Positions 8,718 to 18,037 are shown, counted from the stretch's first letter. The stretch is DNA of 64,000 nucleotides from Caulobacter radicis (GCF_003094615.1 NZ_QDKO01000015.1:124001-188000); one strand, 5' to 3'. The notes: a model not told the origin generated them from the sequence alone. Numbers and translations: made by a program.

Positions 8718-10490
8718 ATGCGCCGCCGCACCTTCTTCGCCGCCCTGCCCGCCGTCGCCTTCGCGGGGCAGGCCCTGGCGCAGTCGCAGATCATCACCGG
8801 TCCCAACCCGAACCGTAAGCGCCCCGACGTGCATGGCGGCGACCGGGTGGACGGCGCCAGCTTCGCCTCGCGCTCGGCGGCCTGGGGGATCCACGGCGCG
8901 GCGGCCACCGCCCATCCGCTGGCGACCCAGGCGGCGATCGCCGTGCTGAAGAAGGGCGGCTCGGCGGCCGACGCGGCCGTGGCCGCCAACGCCATGCTGG
9001 GCCTGTGCGAGCCGATCGCCTGCGGCATAGGCGGCGACGCTTACGTGCTGCTGTGGGACCCGAAGACACGCAAGGTGGTGGGCCTGAACGGCTCGGGCCG
9101 CTCGCCCAAGGGCCTGTCGCTGGAAACGGTTCGCGGTCGCGCCAGGGACGGCAAGATCCCCTCCTACGGCGCCGTCAGCGTCAGCGTGCCCGGCGCGGTC
9201 GACGCCTGGCGGGCCCTGCACGAGCGCTACGGCAAGCTCAAGTGGGCCGAACTGTTCGAGCCGGCGATCGCCACCGCCGAGGAAGGCCACCCGATCACCC
9301 AGAACGTCGCCTTCTACCTGGCGGGCAGCCATCGCCGCTTCACCAATCCGGCGTCCAACATCGAGGAGGTCGAGAACTTTAAGAAGGTCTGGGCGTCCGA
9401 GGGCAAGACCCCGGTCGAGGGCGAGATCTTCAAGAACCCGGCCCTGGCCCGCACCTATCGCCTGATCGCCCAGGGCGGCGGCCGGGCCTTCTACGAGGGC
9501 GAGATCGCATCGACGATCGAGACCTATTTCAAGCGTATCGGCGGCTGGATGACCAAGGCGGACCTAGCGGCCCACCGCTCGGTCTGGACCACGGTGCACA
9601 CCACCGGCTACCGCGGCGTCGACGTCCACGCCCTAGGCGACAACACGCAAGGGCTGGCCACCCTGCAGGTGCTCAATATCCTTGAGCAGTTCGACGTGGC
9701 GGGCATGGGCTTCCAGTCGGCCCAGGCGATCCACCACGCCGTCGAGGCCAAACGCCTGGCCTATGAGGACCGCGCCCGCTTCTACGCCGACCAGGACTTC
9801 TACAAGTCGCCGATCGAGTGGCTGATCTCCAAGGACTACGCCAAGGAGCGCGCCAAGCTGATCCGTCCCGACAGGATCTGGACGCCGAGCTATCCGGGCA
9901 CGGCGCCCAGCAAGGGCGACACCACCTATTTCACCACCGCCGACAAGGACGGGATGATGGTGTCGATCATCCAGTCGAACTATCGCGGCATGGGTTCGGG
10001 CCTGATGCCCGACGGCCTGGGCTTCATGTTCCAGGACCGGGGCGAGCTGTTCGCCCTGACCGACGGCCATCCCAACGTCTATGCGCCCGGCAAGCGCCCC
10101 TTCCAGACGATCATTCCGGGCTTCGCCACCCGCAAGGGCGAGCCGTGGCTGAGCTTCGGGGTCATGGGCGGCGACATGCAGCCCCAGGGCCAGACCCAGA
10201 TCATCAGCAACATGGTCGACTTCGGCCTGGGCGTGCAGGAGGCCGGCGACGCCCCGCGCTGGCACCATGGCGGCTCGCCCGAGCCGACCGGGATCGCCGC
10301 CGAGGACATCGCCGCGCTCGATCTGGAAAGCGGCGTTCCGGCCGCCACCCGCAAGGCGCTGGAGGCCATCGGCTGGAGCCTCAAGACCGACGCGGGCGGC
10401 TACGGCGGCTATCAGGCCATCGAACGCTGGCCGGGGCGCTATGCGGCCGCGACCGAGATGCGCAAGGACGGGGTCGCGCTGGGGTACTGA
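8718..10490 (+). CDS. Gamma-glutamyltransferase-family Ntn hydrolase (exported)
   Basis: A 590-residue precursor of the family that self-cleaves into two subunits, with the new N-terminal Thr as nucleophile. That residue is T402 in SKGDTTYF. Other conserved parts are GGSAADAAVAAN (81-91), VPGAVDAW and the C-terminal GVMGGDMQPQGQ. The N-terminus RRRTFFAALPAVAFAGQALA is a signal peptide of twin-arginine appearance. True GGTs carry a RETAP-type motif whose Arg binds the gamma-glutamyl carboxylate; here the equivalent stretch reads LNGSGRSPKG, as in HpxW/YwrD-type relatives. Specificity for glutathione is therefore doubtful, and an amidohydrolase or acylase role is possible. Confidence 0.88.
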   Translation: MRRRTFFAALPAVAFAGQALAQSQIITGPNPNRKRPDVHGGDRVDGASFASRSAAWGIHGAAATAHPLATQAAIAVLKKGGSAADAAVAANAMLGLCEPIACGIGGDAYVLLWDPKTRKVVGLNGSGRSPKGLSLETVRGRARDGKIPSYGAVSVSVPGAVDAWRALHERYGKLKWAELFEPAIATAEEGHPITQNVAFYLAGSHRRFTNPASNIEEVENFKKVWASEGKTPVEGEIFKNPALARTYRLIAQGGGRAFYEGEIASTIETYFKRIGGWMTKADLAAHRSVWTTVHTTGYRGVDVHALGDNTQGLATLQVLNILEQFDVAGMGFQSAQAIHHAVEAKRLAYEDRARFYADQDFYKSPIEWLISKDYAKERAKLIRPDRIWTPSYPGTAPSKGDTTYFTTADKDGMMVSIIQSNYRGMGSGLMPDGLGFMFQDRGELFALTDGHPNVYAPGKRPFQTIIPGFATRKGEPWLSFGVMGGDMQPQGQTQIISNMVDFGLGVQEAGDAPRWHHGGSPEPTGIAAEDIAALDLESGVPAATRKALEAIGWSLKTDAGGYGGYQAIERWPGRYAAATEMRKDGVALGY

Positions 10491-10499
10491 GGTCCCGAA

Positions 10500-10637
10500 A
10501 GGAACCTCCCCCTGTGGGGGAGGCGATCGCGTAGCGATCGGTGGGGGGAGCAGGTGATGAGTTTCCAAGGCCTCGAAAGCTGAGAACGCCCCCCTCCGTC
10601 GCCTTCGGCGACACCTCCCCCAGAGGGGGAGGATCTC
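10500..10637. repeat. Palindromic intergenic repeat, cctccccc family, copy 2
   Basis: Same architecture as the copy at 8493: left hairpin CCTCCCCCTGTGGGGGAGG plus GCGATCGCGTAGCGATCGGT, right hairpin ending CCCCAGAGGGGGAGG. It starts 10 bp after the Ntn hydrolase stop codon. Confidence 0.85.
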
Positions 10638-10758
10638 TCAAGCGGCACAAGAATTGCGGCTTGAATCCGGCAGAAACGGCGCCATTCCGGGTCAGGAGGA
10701 ACCACGTTCGAAACCTCCCGTTACTTATCCCGACAAGGATAAGCTGAGGAGGACCCAA

Positions 10759-11358
10759 ATGCCTGCCTTGAACCTCGATGGTCCTGAACCCGCGATCGCC
10801 AATGCTGGCGACGGTTCGGCCCTGTTTCCGCAAGCTCCCGTCTACGCGCGCACCTCGACGCGCAAAAAGAAGTCTTCCAGCAACCTGCCTCTGCTGATCG
10901 GCGCGCCCGTCGCGGTGGTCGCCGTCGGCGCCCTGGCCTGGGGGATCATGAGCAATCAGGCCCAGGCCCCGGCCTCGCCGGACGAAGGCCTGAAGGTCGC
11001 CGAAGCCGAGGCGGTTCCTACGCCCGCGCCGGCGCCGACCCCTGCTCCGATGCCCGAACCCGCCGCAGCGACGCCCGCTCCCGCTCCCGCGGCTCGCGTA
11101 GAAGTGGCCCGCGCCGAGCCGCGCCCGGCCGCCCGTCGCGCGACTCGCCCGGCGCCGGTCGAAAGCGCGCCGTCGGCCGAGGAGGCTTCGAGCAACGTCA
11201 GCGCCACGGTTCCGGCCCCGACGCCGGCTCCGGCGCCCGCCGCCCCGGCGGCGATAGTCGCCGAACCGGCTCCGCTGGCCGTGCCCGCGCCCACCCCGGC
11301 TCCGGCCCCGCAGCCGGTCGTTCCGGTGGTCCCGGTGACGCCGAACACGCCGCAGTAA
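10759..11358 (+). CDS. Ala/Pro-rich single-pass membrane protein of unknown function
   Basis: A 199-residue protein. A short cytoplasmic N-terminus with a basic stretch (STRKKKSSSN) is followed by one membrane segment, LLIGAPVAVVAVGALAWGI. The rest is low-complexity PAPAPTPAP-type repeats ending in NTPQ, resembling the periplasm-spanning regions of TonB-like proteins, but no conserved C-terminal domain can be recognised. The start is ATG 10759 behind GAGGAGGA at 10746-10753; an in-frame ATG at 10654 has no ribosome-binding site. It stands alone between a repeat and a strong terminator. Function unknown; a structural envelope role is only a guess. Confidence 0.75.
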   Translation: MPALNLDGPEPAIANAGDGSALFPQAPVYARTSTRKKKSSSNLPLLIGAPVAVVAVGALAWGIMSNQAQAPASPDEGLKVAEAEAVPTPAPAPTPAPMPEPAAATPAPAPAARVEVARAEPRPAARRATRPAPVESAPSAEEASSNVSATVPAPTPAPAPAAPAAIVAEPAPLAVPAPTPAPAPQPVVPVVPVTPNTPQ

Positions 11359-11372
11359 TGTCCTGAAAGACG

Positions 11373-11406
11373 AAGGGCGGCTCCATCGCTGGAGCCGCCC
11401 TTTTTT
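11373..11406 (+). terminator. Rho-independent terminator
   Basis: GGGCGGCTCCA at 11375-11385 and TGGAGCCGCCC at 11390-11400 form a perfect 11-bp stem with a TCGC loop, followed by six T. It ends the Ala/Pro-rich gene 15 bp after its stop codon. Confidence 0.95.
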
Positions 11407-11416
11407 CTCGCGCGTG

Positions 11417-11503
11417 ATCCTCGCCCTTCGACAAGCTCAGGGTGAGGATCAATTTCGAAGCCTGCACTGAAACCTCATCCTGAGCTTGTCGAAGGAGAGG
11501 TTT
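11417..11503. repeat. Inverted repeat of the TCATCCTGAG family
   Basis: The left arm contains CCTTCGACAAGCTCAGGGTGAGG. The right arm contains CCTCATCCTGAGCTTGTCGAAGG, its near-perfect complement, across about 35 bp. It separates the plus-strand terminator from the end of gatA. A related element at 27653-27754 shares the central TGCACTGAA...CCTCATCCTGAG. Confidence 0.75.
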
Positions 11504-11515
11504 CACGTATTCACA

Positions 11516-12988
11516 TCACCACCACTTGTCGGCCTTGGCCGTGAAGCCGGCGGCCTTTTCGATGGCGCCGGCCACCGAGAACACCGTGCCTTCGTCCAGC
11601 GGCTTGCCGATGATCTGCAGACCCAGCGGCAGGCCGTTGGCGTCCAGGCCGGCGGGCAAGGACAGGCCCGGCAGGCCCGCCAGGTTGGTCGTCACGGTGA
11701 AGACGTCGTTCAGGTACATGGCGATCGGGTCGCTGCTGTTCTCGCCCAGGCCGAACGCCGCGGACGGCGCGGTCGGGGTGAGGATGGCGTCGACCTTGGT
11801 CCAGGCGTTGTCGAAGTCCTCGGCGATGCGGCGGCGAACCTTGAGCGCCTTCAGGTAGTAGGCGTCGTAGTAGCCGGCCGACAGCACATAGGTGCCGATC
11901 AGGATGCGACGCTTGACCTCGTCGCCAAAGCCGGCGGCGCGGGTGTTTTCGTAGATTTCGGCGAGGTTGGCGCCCTCTTCGCGCAGGCCGTAGCGCATGC
12001 CGTCATAGCGGGCGAGGTTCGACGAAGCCTCGGCCGGCGCGACGATGTAGTAGGCCGGCAGGGCGTACTTGGTGTGCGGCAGGCTGATCTCGACGATCTC
12101 ACAGCCGGCTTCCTTCAGCCAGGCGACGCCGTCGTCCCACAGCTTCTGGATCTCGGCCGGCATGCCGTCGACGCGGTATTCCTTGGGCACGCCGATCCGC
12201 AGGCCCTTGACCGACTTGCCGACGAACTGGGTGAAGTCCGGCGTGGCGATGTCGAGGCTGGTGGAGTCCTTCTCGTCGTGGCCCGACATCGAGTTCAGCA
12301 GCAGGGCCGCGTCCTCGACGGTCTTGGCGATCGGGCCGGCCTGGTCCAGCGAGCTGGCGAAGGCCACCACGCCCCAACGCGAGCAGCGGCCGTAGGTCGG
12401 CTTGATACCGACGGTGCCGGTGAAGGCGGCCGGCTGGCGGATCGAGCCGCCGGTGTCGGTGGCGGTGGCGCCCAGGCACAGGTCGGCGGCGACAGCCGCG
12501 GCGCTGCCGCCCGACGAACCGCCCGGCGTCAGGGCCTTGTTGCTGTCCTTGGCGCGCCACGGGTTGGTGACCGGGCCGAAGTAGCTGGTCTCGTTCGACG
12601 AGCCCATGGCGAACTGGTCGAGGTTCAGCTTGCCCAGCATCACCGCGCCGTCGCGCCACAGGTTCGACGTCACGGTCGACTCGTAGGCCGGGACAAAATT
12701 TTCGAGGATCTTCGAGCAGGCCGTGGTGCGCACGCCCTTGGTGCAGAAGAGGTCCTTCACGCCCAGCGGCGCGCCGTCCAGCGGGCCGGCCTCGCCCTTG
12801 GCGCGGCGCTCGTCCGAGGCGGCGGCCATCTCCAGCGCCTGCTCCGGGGTCTCCAGGATGTAGGCGTTGAGGCCGCGGGCGGCTTCGACGGCGTCGATGT
12901 GGGCCTGGGTCAGCTCGACCGAGGTGAACTCCTTGGCGGCCAGGCCGTCGATGGCGCCCTTGAGGGTGAGCTTGGTAAGGGCGCTCAT
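11516..12988 (-). CDS. gatA: Asp/Glu-tRNA amidotransferase subunit A
   Basis: Amidase subunit of GatCAB, which converts misacylated Glu-tRNA(Gln) (and Asp-tRNA(Asn)) to the correct amide form; subunit A frees ammonia from glutamine. The length is 490 residues, normal for the family. The Ser-cisSer-Lys triad is visible: K78 in LGVKDLF, S158 in [11 protein letters not shown] and S182 in [11 protein letters not shown]. The ATG shares one base with the gatC stop codon (TAATG), so the two are translationally coupled. The frame is open far upstream of this ATG but that part belongs to gatC and ruvX DNA. gatB is not in the window. Confidence 0.97.
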   Translation of the reverse strand: MSALTKLTLKGAIDGLAAKEFTSVELTQAHIDAVEAARGLNAYILETPEQALEMAAASDERRAKGEAGPLDGAPLGVKDLFCTKGVRTTACSKILENFVPAYESTVTSNLWRDGAVMLGKLNLDQFAMGSSNETSYFGPVTNPWRAKDSNKALTPGGSSGGSAAAVAADLCLGATATDTGGSIRQPAAFTGTVGIKPTYGRCSRWGVVAFASSLDQAGPIAKTVEDAALLLNSMSGHDEKDSTSLDIATPDFTQFVGKSVKGLRIGVPKEYRVDGMPAEIQKLWDDGVAWLKEAGCEIVEISLPHTKYALPAYYIVAPAEASSNLARYDGMRYGLREEGANLAEIYENTRAAGFGDEVKRRILIGTYVLSAGYYDAYYLKALKVRRRIAEDFDNAWTKVDAILTPTAPSAAFGLGENSSDPIAMYLNDVFTVTTNLAGLPGLSLPAGLDANGLPLGLQIIGKPLDEGTVFSVAGAIEKAAGFTAKADKWW

Positions 12989-13275
12989 TATTCGACCACC
13001 TTGGGCACGACGAAGAAGTTGGAGACGGTCTTGGGGGCGTTGCCGGTCACGACTTCCGGCTCGCCGCCCATGGTGACGACGTCGTCGCGCAGCGGCAGGC
13101 CGGCGGCCACGACGCTGGTCAGCGGCTCTGCGCCGTCGGTGTCGACCTCGGCCAACTGCTCGATCCACGTCATGATCCCGTTGAGCTCCTGCGTCAGAGC
13201 TTCGATGCGCTCTTCGGGTTCGGCGATGCGGGCGAGCCGGGCGACCTTGCGGACGGTCGCGGCGTCGATGGCCAT
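12988..13275 (-). CDS. gatC: Asp/Glu-tRNA amidotransferase subunit C
   Basis: The 95-residue third subunit of GatCAB, which wraps around A and B and stabilises the complex. It matches the family from the start: [21 protein letters not shown], then [25 protein letters not shown] and [21 protein letters not shown] lies just upstream of the ATG. The gene heads the gatC-gatA pair and is divergent from ruvX. Confidence 0.95.
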   Translation of the reverse strand: MAIDAATVRKVARLARIAEPEERIEALTQELNGIMTWIEQLAEVDTDGAEPLTSVVAAGLPLRDDVVTMGGEPEVVTGNAPKTVSNFFVVPKVVE

Positions 13276-13423
13276 GGGGCCTTCTCCAGTCAGATGAGTA
13301 ATCAGCGCGCGCTGACAATTCGAAGGGGTGGGTTACCCGCCTAGCCTTGTCTTTGACAAGCCCGACGGCTCGCGCACGGGGCTTTTCCTCGCCTGAAGGC
13401 CCGCGAAGCGCTAGAAGCCGCCC

Positions 13424-13906
13424 ATGCCCGTTCTCGACATCGAAGAATTCTCCGCCGCCATTCCCGACTACAAGCCGGTCATCGGCCTGGACCCCGGCGA
13501 AAAGACCATCGGCGTGGCCGTGTCCGACGTGACCCTGACGGTCGCCAGCCCGCTGACCGTGATCCACAAGACCAAGTTCACCCAGGACGCCGCGGCCCTG
13601 TTCGACATCATCGACTACCGCAAGGTCGCCGGGATCGTCATCGGACTGCCCGTCAACATGGACGGCACCGAGGGCGTGCGCTGCCAGTCCAACCGCGCCC
13701 TGGCCCGCAACCTTCTGCGCCTGCGCCCCGACCTGACCATCACCTTCTGGGACGAGCGCCTGTCGACGGCGGCCGTGACCCGCGTGCTGATCGACGAGCA
13801 CGACGTCAACCGCAAGCGCCGCGGCGAGGTCGTCGACAAGATGGCCGCCGGCTGGATCCTGCAAGGCGCCCTGGAGCGGATGCGGGGGATCCGAGGGGAG
13901 CCGTAA
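13424..13906 (+). CDS. ruvX: Putative pre-16S rRNA nuclease / Holliday junction resolvase RuvX (YqgF)
   Basis: A 160-residue RNase H-fold nuclease. The family motifs are present: [17 protein letters not shown] with the first catalytic Asp, [28 protein letters not shown] with the conserved DER, and a C-terminal [12 protein letters not shown] containing the last catalytic Asp. The known role of the family is 5'-end maturation of pre-16S rRNA, historically also Holliday-junction resolution. Its divergent placement next to gatCA is a typical neighbourhood. Confidence 0.92.
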   Translation: MPVLDIEEFSAAIPDYKPVIGLDPGEKTIGVAVSDVTLTVASPLTVIHKTKFTQDAAALFDIIDYRKVAGIVIGLPVNMDGTEGVRCQSNRALARNLLRLRPDLTITFWDERLSTAAVTRVLIDEHDVNRKRRGEVVDKMAAGWILQGALERMRGIRGEP

Positions 13907-13912
13907 GCTCCC

Positions 13913-14059
13913 CTAGTCCCCATCCAGTTTGCGAATGAAATCCGCGATCCAGTGTCCGAGGAGGTTTTTCGCCGCTACGGCGAGCACTCCACCCAAAAAC
14001 TGGAGAAGCCATTTCGGGGAGCATGCAGCCACCTTGGCCGACGGATCTTGAGCGCTCAT
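13913..14059 (-). CDS. Small protein of 48 residues, unknown function
   Basis: A short open frame in the 325-bp gap between ruvX and pyrB, antisense to both. The ATG at 14059 has AAGGATGAAG upstream, a plausible ribosome-binding site. The product is compact and non-repetitive: a polar start (MSAQDPSAKVAA), one hydrophobic amphipathic stretch (WLLQFLGGVLAVAAKNLLG), then HWIADFIRKLDGD. Such a layout fits a small membrane-associated protein. No family is recognised. The alternative frames here look much less protein-like. Confidence 0.5.
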   Translation of the reverse strand: MSAQDPSAKVAACSPKWLLQFLGGVLAVAAKNLLGHWIADFIRKLDGD

Positions 14060-14231
14060 TGCGCTTCATCCTTCTATGGGGGGCGGGCGTCTCTCGACGC
14101 TCGCTGTAGAAGCCGGGAACGCTGGCTCCACACCTTGGTATGCCGAGGTACATCGTGGTGCGAAAGGGGTGATCTTTGAAAAAACGGCACCTCCTTCCCT
14201 TCCCGCCCAAAGCCGCCTATGACGCGGGCTC

Positions 14232-15227
14232 ATGACGGCTTCAGCCCATGACCCCAGCGCGGCGATCGAGACGATCCGCAAGCGCCTCTTCTCGTTCCCC
14301 AAGCGGCACTTCCTTTCGGCGGGCGATCTCAACGCTCCCCAGGCGGCCGACCTTCTGGACCTGGCCGACGCCTTCGTGGCGTTGAACCGGCAGACGTCCA
14401 AGTCCCTCGACCTGCTCAAGGGACGGACGCTGATGAACCTGTTCTTCGAGAACAGCACCCGCACCCAGAGCTCGTTCGAGCTGGCCGGCAAGCGGCTGGG
14501 CGCCGATGTCGTCAACATGAACCCCAAGACCTCGTCGGTGGCCAAGGGCGAGACCCTGATCGACACGGCCGTGACGCTGAACGCGATGCGGCCCGACCTC
14601 TTGGTGGTGCGCCACGCCTCGTCGGGTGCGGCGTCCCTGCTCAGCCAGAAGGTCAGCGGCAGCGTCGTCAACGCCGGCGACGGCCAGCACGAGCACCCGA
14701 CCCAGGCCCTGCTCGACGCCCTGTCGATCCGGCGGGCCTTCGGCCGCGTCTCGGGCCTGACCGTGGCCATCTGCGGCGACGTGTTGCACAGCCGCGTGGC
14801 CCGCTCGAACGTCGCCCTGCTCCAGATCCTGGGCGCCAGCGTGCGCCTGGTGGGTCCGCCCACCCTGATGCCGGCCCAGGCCGAGCGCTGGGGCGTGACC
14901 GTGCACCACGACATGAAGTCGGGCCTGGCCGGCGCCGACGTGGTGATGATGCTGCGCCTGCAGCTGGAGCGGATGCAGGGCGGCTTCGTGCCCTCGACCC
15001 GCGAATACTTCCGCTTCTACGGCCTCGACCGCGAGAAGCTGTCGCGCGCCGCGCCGGGGGCCAAGGTCATGCACCCGGGGCCAATGAACCGGGGTGTCGA
15101 GATCGACAGCGACGTGGCCGACGATCCGGCCGTCAGCCTGATCCAGGACCAGGTCGAGATGGGCGTCGCCGCCCGCATGGCCGTGCTCGCCGCCCTCGCC
15201 CACCGTCTCGAGGAGGAAGGCCGATGA
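14232..15227 (+). CDS. pyrB: Aspartate carbamoyltransferase, catalytic subunit
   Basis: Catalyses carbamoyl phosphate plus aspartate to N-carbamoylaspartate, the committed step of pyrimidine synthesis. The 331-residue protein has the carbamoyl-phosphate motif [14 protein letters not shown], then [17 protein letters not shown] and the loop [14 protein letters not shown]; the C-terminal [12 protein letters not shown] is also diagnostic. The N-terminus has an extension of about 20 residues. The stop codon overlaps the next gene's ATG (ATGA). The downstream partner is a dihydroorotase homologue without metal ligands, which in other bacteria is a structural partner of this enzyme. Confidence 0.97.
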   Translation: MTASAHDPSAAIETIRKRLFSFPKRHFLSAGDLNAPQAADLLDLADAFVALNRQTSKSLDLLKGRTLMNLFFENSTRTQSSFELAGKRLGADVVNMNPKTSSVAKGETLIDTAVTLNAMRPDLLVVRHASSGAASLLSQKVSGSVVNAGDGQHEHPTQALLDALSIRRAFGRVSGLTVAICGDVLHSRVARSNVALLQILGASVRLVGPPTLMPAQAERWGVTVHHDMKSGLAGADVVMMLRLQLERMQGGFVPSTREYFRFYGLDREKLSRAAPGAKVMHPGPMNRGVEIDSDVADDPAVSLIQDQVEMGVAARMAVLAALAHRLEEEGR

Positions 15228-16525
15228 CCGCGCCCCAGCCGCTCGCCTTCGTCAACGCCCGCCTCGTCGATCCCGAGAGCGGCTATGACGGTCCCGGCGG
15301 CGTCATCGTCTCCGAAGGCGTCATCGCCGACGTGGCCAAGGGCCGCGAGTTCGGCAAGCTGTCCAAGGGCGTGCGCGTCGTCGACTGCGGCGGCGCCATG
15401 CTGGCGCCCGGCCTGATCGACCTGCGGGTCAAGACCGGGGAACCGGGCGCGGAGACCAAGGAAACCCTGGCCAGCGCCGCGCGCGCCGCCGCGGCCGGCG
15501 GCGTGACCAGCTTCGTCGTCCAGCCCGACACCGATCCGGCGGTCGACGACCCCAGCACGGTCGACTTCCTGCTGCGCCGGGCCCGCGACATCGACACCGC
15601 CCGCATCCTGTGCGCCGGCGCGGCCACCAAGGGCCTGCGCGGCGAGGAGATGGCCGAGATCGGCCTGATGCGCGAGGCCGGCTGCGTCTACGTCACCGAC
15701 GCCGACAGGCCGATCGCCGACAGCAAGGTGTTCCAGCGCCTGCTCTCCTACGCCAGGGGCTTCGACACCATCCTGGCCCATCGCCCGCTCGACCCCTGGC
15801 TGGCCAAGGGTGGCGCGGCCACCGGCGGCGAGTTCGCCGCGCGCATGGGCCTGCCGTCGATCTCGCCGATGGCCGAGCGGATCATGCTGGAGCGCGACGT
15901 CGCCCTGCTGGAAGCCACCGGCGGGCGCCTGCTGGTCGACCAGTTGACCAGCGCCCAGGCGCTGGAAACCCTGGGCCGCGCCAAGGCCAAGGGCCTGCGC
16001 ATCCACGCCAGCGTGTCGATCAACCACCTGAGCTTCAACGAACTGGACATCGGCGACTACCGCAGCTTCGCCAAGCTGACCCCGCCCCTGCGCGGCGAGG
16101 ACGACCGCCAGGCGCTGATCGAGGCCCTGGCCTCGGGCCTGATCGACATCGTCGTCTCGGCCCACGCCCCGGCCCCGGCCGAGGACAAGCGCCTGCCGTT
16201 CGACCAGGCCGCGCCGGGCGCGGTCGGCCTGGAAACCCTGCTGCCGGCGCTGCTGGGCCTCTATCACGACGAGCGCCTGCCCCTGATCGACCTGATCCGG
16301 GCGGTGACCCTGGCCCCGGCCAGCTTGCTTGGCCTGCAGACCGGCCGCATCGCTCCGGGCGCGCCGGCCGATCTGGTGCTGTGCGACCTCGACGCGCCGA
16401 TCATCGTCGACGCGGCCAAGCTGCTCTCGAAGTCGAAGAACTCGCCGTTCGACGGCCGCAGGCTGCAAGGCCAGGTGCTGATGACCATCGTCGACGGCCG
16501 GATCGTGCACCGCGCCGAGGGCTGA
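15224..16525 (+). CDS. pyrX: Non-catalytic dihydroorotase homologue (PyrC'/PyrX type)
   Basis: A 433-residue amidohydrolase-fold protein aligned end to end with class I dihydroorotase but missing its metal site. The usual HxH after GLID is R68-V-K70 ([13 protein letters not shown]). The position of the CHVSTA His reads [14 protein letters not shown], carrying the catalytic Asp, reads [11 protein letters not shown]. It is therefore very probably inactive. In Pseudomonas such pyrC' products are required to assemble the PyrB complex, and the ATGA overlap with pyrB here fits that role. A separate active dihydroorotase must lie elsewhere in the genome. Confidence 0.9.
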   Translation: MTAPQPLAFVNARLVDPESGYDGPGGVIVSEGVIADVAKGREFGKLSKGVRVVDCGGAMLAPGLIDLRVKTGEPGAETKETLASAARAAAAGGVTSFVVQPDTDPAVDDPSTVDFLLRRARDIDTARILCAGAATKGLRGEEMAEIGLMREAGCVYVTDADRPIADSKVFQRLLSYARGFDTILAHRPLDPWLAKGGAATGGEFAARMGLPSISPMAERIMLERDVALLEATGGRLLVDQLTSAQALETLGRAKAKGLRIHASVSINHLSFNELDIGDYRSFAKLTPPLRGEDDRQALIEALASGLIDIVVSAHAPAPAEDKRLPFDQAAPGAVGLETLLPALLGLYHDERLPLIDLIRAVTLAPASLLGLQTGRIAPGAPADLVLCDLDAPIIVDAAKLLSKSKNSPFDGRRLQGQVLMTIVDGRIVHRAEG

Positions 16526-16590
16526 GCCCCCGGAAATCCTCTGGTTGAAACACGCGCAGCCCCTTAGGTTGCGCGTGTAACCTGGGGGCT
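16525..16590 (+). repeat. Nested stem-loop between pyrC' and the next gene
   Basis: The outer arms AGCCCCCGG (16525-16533) and CCTGGGGGCT (16581-16590) enclose GGTT...AACC, which encloses a perfect 9-bp stem ACACGCGCA/TGCGCGTGT (16550-16558/16570-16578). There is no T-tract, so it is not a standard terminator. It begins at the last base of the pyrC' stop codon and ends 7 bp before the ATG at 16598. Confidence 0.6.
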
Positions 16591-16597
16591 TACCGAG

Positions 16598-17476
16598 ATG
16601 CGAACCTATCCGATCGTGCTCTGCGCGGCTGCCGCCGTGTGCCTGACCGCGACCGCCCATGCCGCGCCGTTCAAGGCGCCGCCGACCAGCCCCCAGCTCG
16701 AAGCCAAGCGCGAGCAGCTGGGCGACAGCGTGCTCAAGCGGCCCGGCGTGCAGATGCCCGACAACAAGGCCGAGCTGGACGGCGCTCTCGCTCGCAAGGA
16801 CTGGCCGACCCTGTCGGCGGCCGTTATGGGCGTGGCCTCGCAGGACGCGGCGACGAAGATGGCCAACTGGGAGCGATACCAAGTCTATCGCGGCGGCGGG
16901 TACAACACGATCTTCATGTACGTCCACACGATGTCGACCATGGCCGCCTCGTACGAGCGCGCCGCCCAGGCCAATCCGGCCCTGGCGCAGACCGCCCAGG
17001 GCCTGCGCATGGGGGCCCTGTCGCAGCTGATCTACCTGCACGCCGTCATCGCCGTCGACGGCGAGCGTTGCGGCGACCACACCGCTCCCATCGCCCAGCG
17101 CGACCGAATTCTGGCCGTCAGCGTGCCGCTGATCCAGGCCGCGCGGACGCTGGACCAGGACGCCCGTCGCACCGCCCTGCTCGCGGCGCTCGAGCAGGAG
17201 ACGCTGATCGCGCCGGTGCGCGACTACGACCAGGACCTCTGCCGGGGCGGCATGGACGAGATCGCGGCGGCGCTCGAAAAGAACGGCGACAAGGCGACGC
17301 GCTCGACGTCCCGCCCGGGCGTTCCGGGCACGACGATCGAGGTCCAGCCCGACGCCGCCTGGACGCCCGCCCTCAGCGACCCGGCGAGCTGGGAGGCCCG
17401 TCGCCAGAAGGTTCGGGAAACCCTGGCGAGCAGGCTCGCGCCGCTTGCAGGCCTGGCGGCAGCCCCGGCGCGGTAG
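16598..17476 (+). CDS. Exported protein of unknown function
   Basis: A 292-residue protein with a clear Sec signal peptide ending TATAHA-AP. The mature part is largely helical and soluble, with features such as NWERYQVYRGGGYNTIF and IAVDGERCGDHTAPIAQRDRIL. Two cysteines in the mature region (in GERCGDH and DQDLCRGG) could form a disulfide. I recognise no family. It lies 72 bp after pyrC', separated from it by a stem-loop, and its 3' end nearly meets the convergent gene at 17480. Confidence 0.75.
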   Translation: MRTYPIVLCAAAAVCLTATAHAAPFKAPPTSPQLEAKREQLGDSVLKRPGVQMPDNKAELDGALARKDWPTLSAAVMGVASQDAATKMANWERYQVYRGGGYNTIFMYVHTMSTMAASYERAAQANPALAQTAQGLRMGALSQLIYLHAVIAVDGERCGDHTAPIAQRDRILAVSVPLIQAARTLDQDARRTALLAALEQETLIAPVRDYDQDLCRGGMDEIAAALEKNGDKATRSTSRPGVPGTTIEVQPDAAWTPALSDPASWEARRQKVRETLASRLAPLAGLAAAPAR

Positions 17477-17479
17477 GCG

Positions 17480-18037
17480 TCAGGACGGGCAGGCCTGCGC
17501 CGGAACCAGGGCGACGCGTGCGGGGCTGAGCTTGATCTGGCGGGCCTGCCCCATGTCGCCATAGACGCCGACCTGGGCCGTGCCCGACACGCCGACGGTG
17601 GAGGCGTCGCCGCCGGCGATCTCGACCAGGGCCAGGCCGCGCAGGTCGCCGATATGGTCGCGGTCGAGGAAGGCCGCTCCGACCGAGGCCTGGCCGTCGA
17701 GGCCCGCGCCGCCGCGCGCGGCGGTCAGCGACCAGCCGGCCGGCGTCTTGCAGACCTTCGTGACCTTGGCGCCCGCCAGCTTCAGGCCGAAGGCGTCGAC
17801 ATAGTCATCCGGGCCGAGCGCGATCCCCTGGATCGACAGCAGGTAGGTCGCCGCCGCGATCGGCTCCGGCGCGGTCTCCACCGGCTTGGGCGGCGCGACC
17901 TTGGCGGGCGACGCCGGCGCGGGCTGGTCGGCGGCCCTGGGCTTGCCGACGAAGTGGGCCAGGGCCAAAGCTGCGCCGACGCCGAGCACGGCGGCGACGA
18001 GGATGGGAATCAGACGGGCGTAGCGCGGATCCTTCAT
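17480..18037 (-). CDS. Membrane-anchored protein of unknown function
   Basis: A 185-residue protein. The start chosen is ATG 18037, giving MKDPRYARLIPILVAAVLG with one N-terminal membrane segment (about residues 8-28); an upstream extension exists but is not protein-like. A Pro/Ala-rich linker (residues 35-60) leads to a C-terminal domain of about 120 residues containing a single CKTPAGW and a final QACPS, possibly a disulfide pair. It is probably anchored in the inner membrane with a periplasmic domain. No family is recognised. It is convergent with the exported protein at 16598 and divergent from plsY. Confidence 0.7.
   Translation of the reverse strand: MKDPRYARLIPILVAAVLGVGAALALAHFVGKPRAADQPAPASPAKVAPPKPVETAPEPIAAATYLLSIQGIALGPDDYVDAFGLKLAGAKVTKVCKTPAGWSLTAARGGAGLDGQASVGAAFLDRDHIGDLRGLALVEIAGGDASTVGVSGTAQVGVYGDMGQARQIKLSPARVALVPAQACPS

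Noticed and set aside
11516..13864. GatA extended by about 290 residues at the N-terminus
   Set aside because: The extra part is the reverse of ruvX and an alternative frame of gatC; family length and the TAATG junction fix the start at 12988.
13952..14179. 75-codon plus-strand frame in the ruvX-pyrB gap
   Set aside because: Cys/Arg-rich with no domain-like pattern and a poor start; the overlapping minus-strand 48-codon frame is more protein-like.
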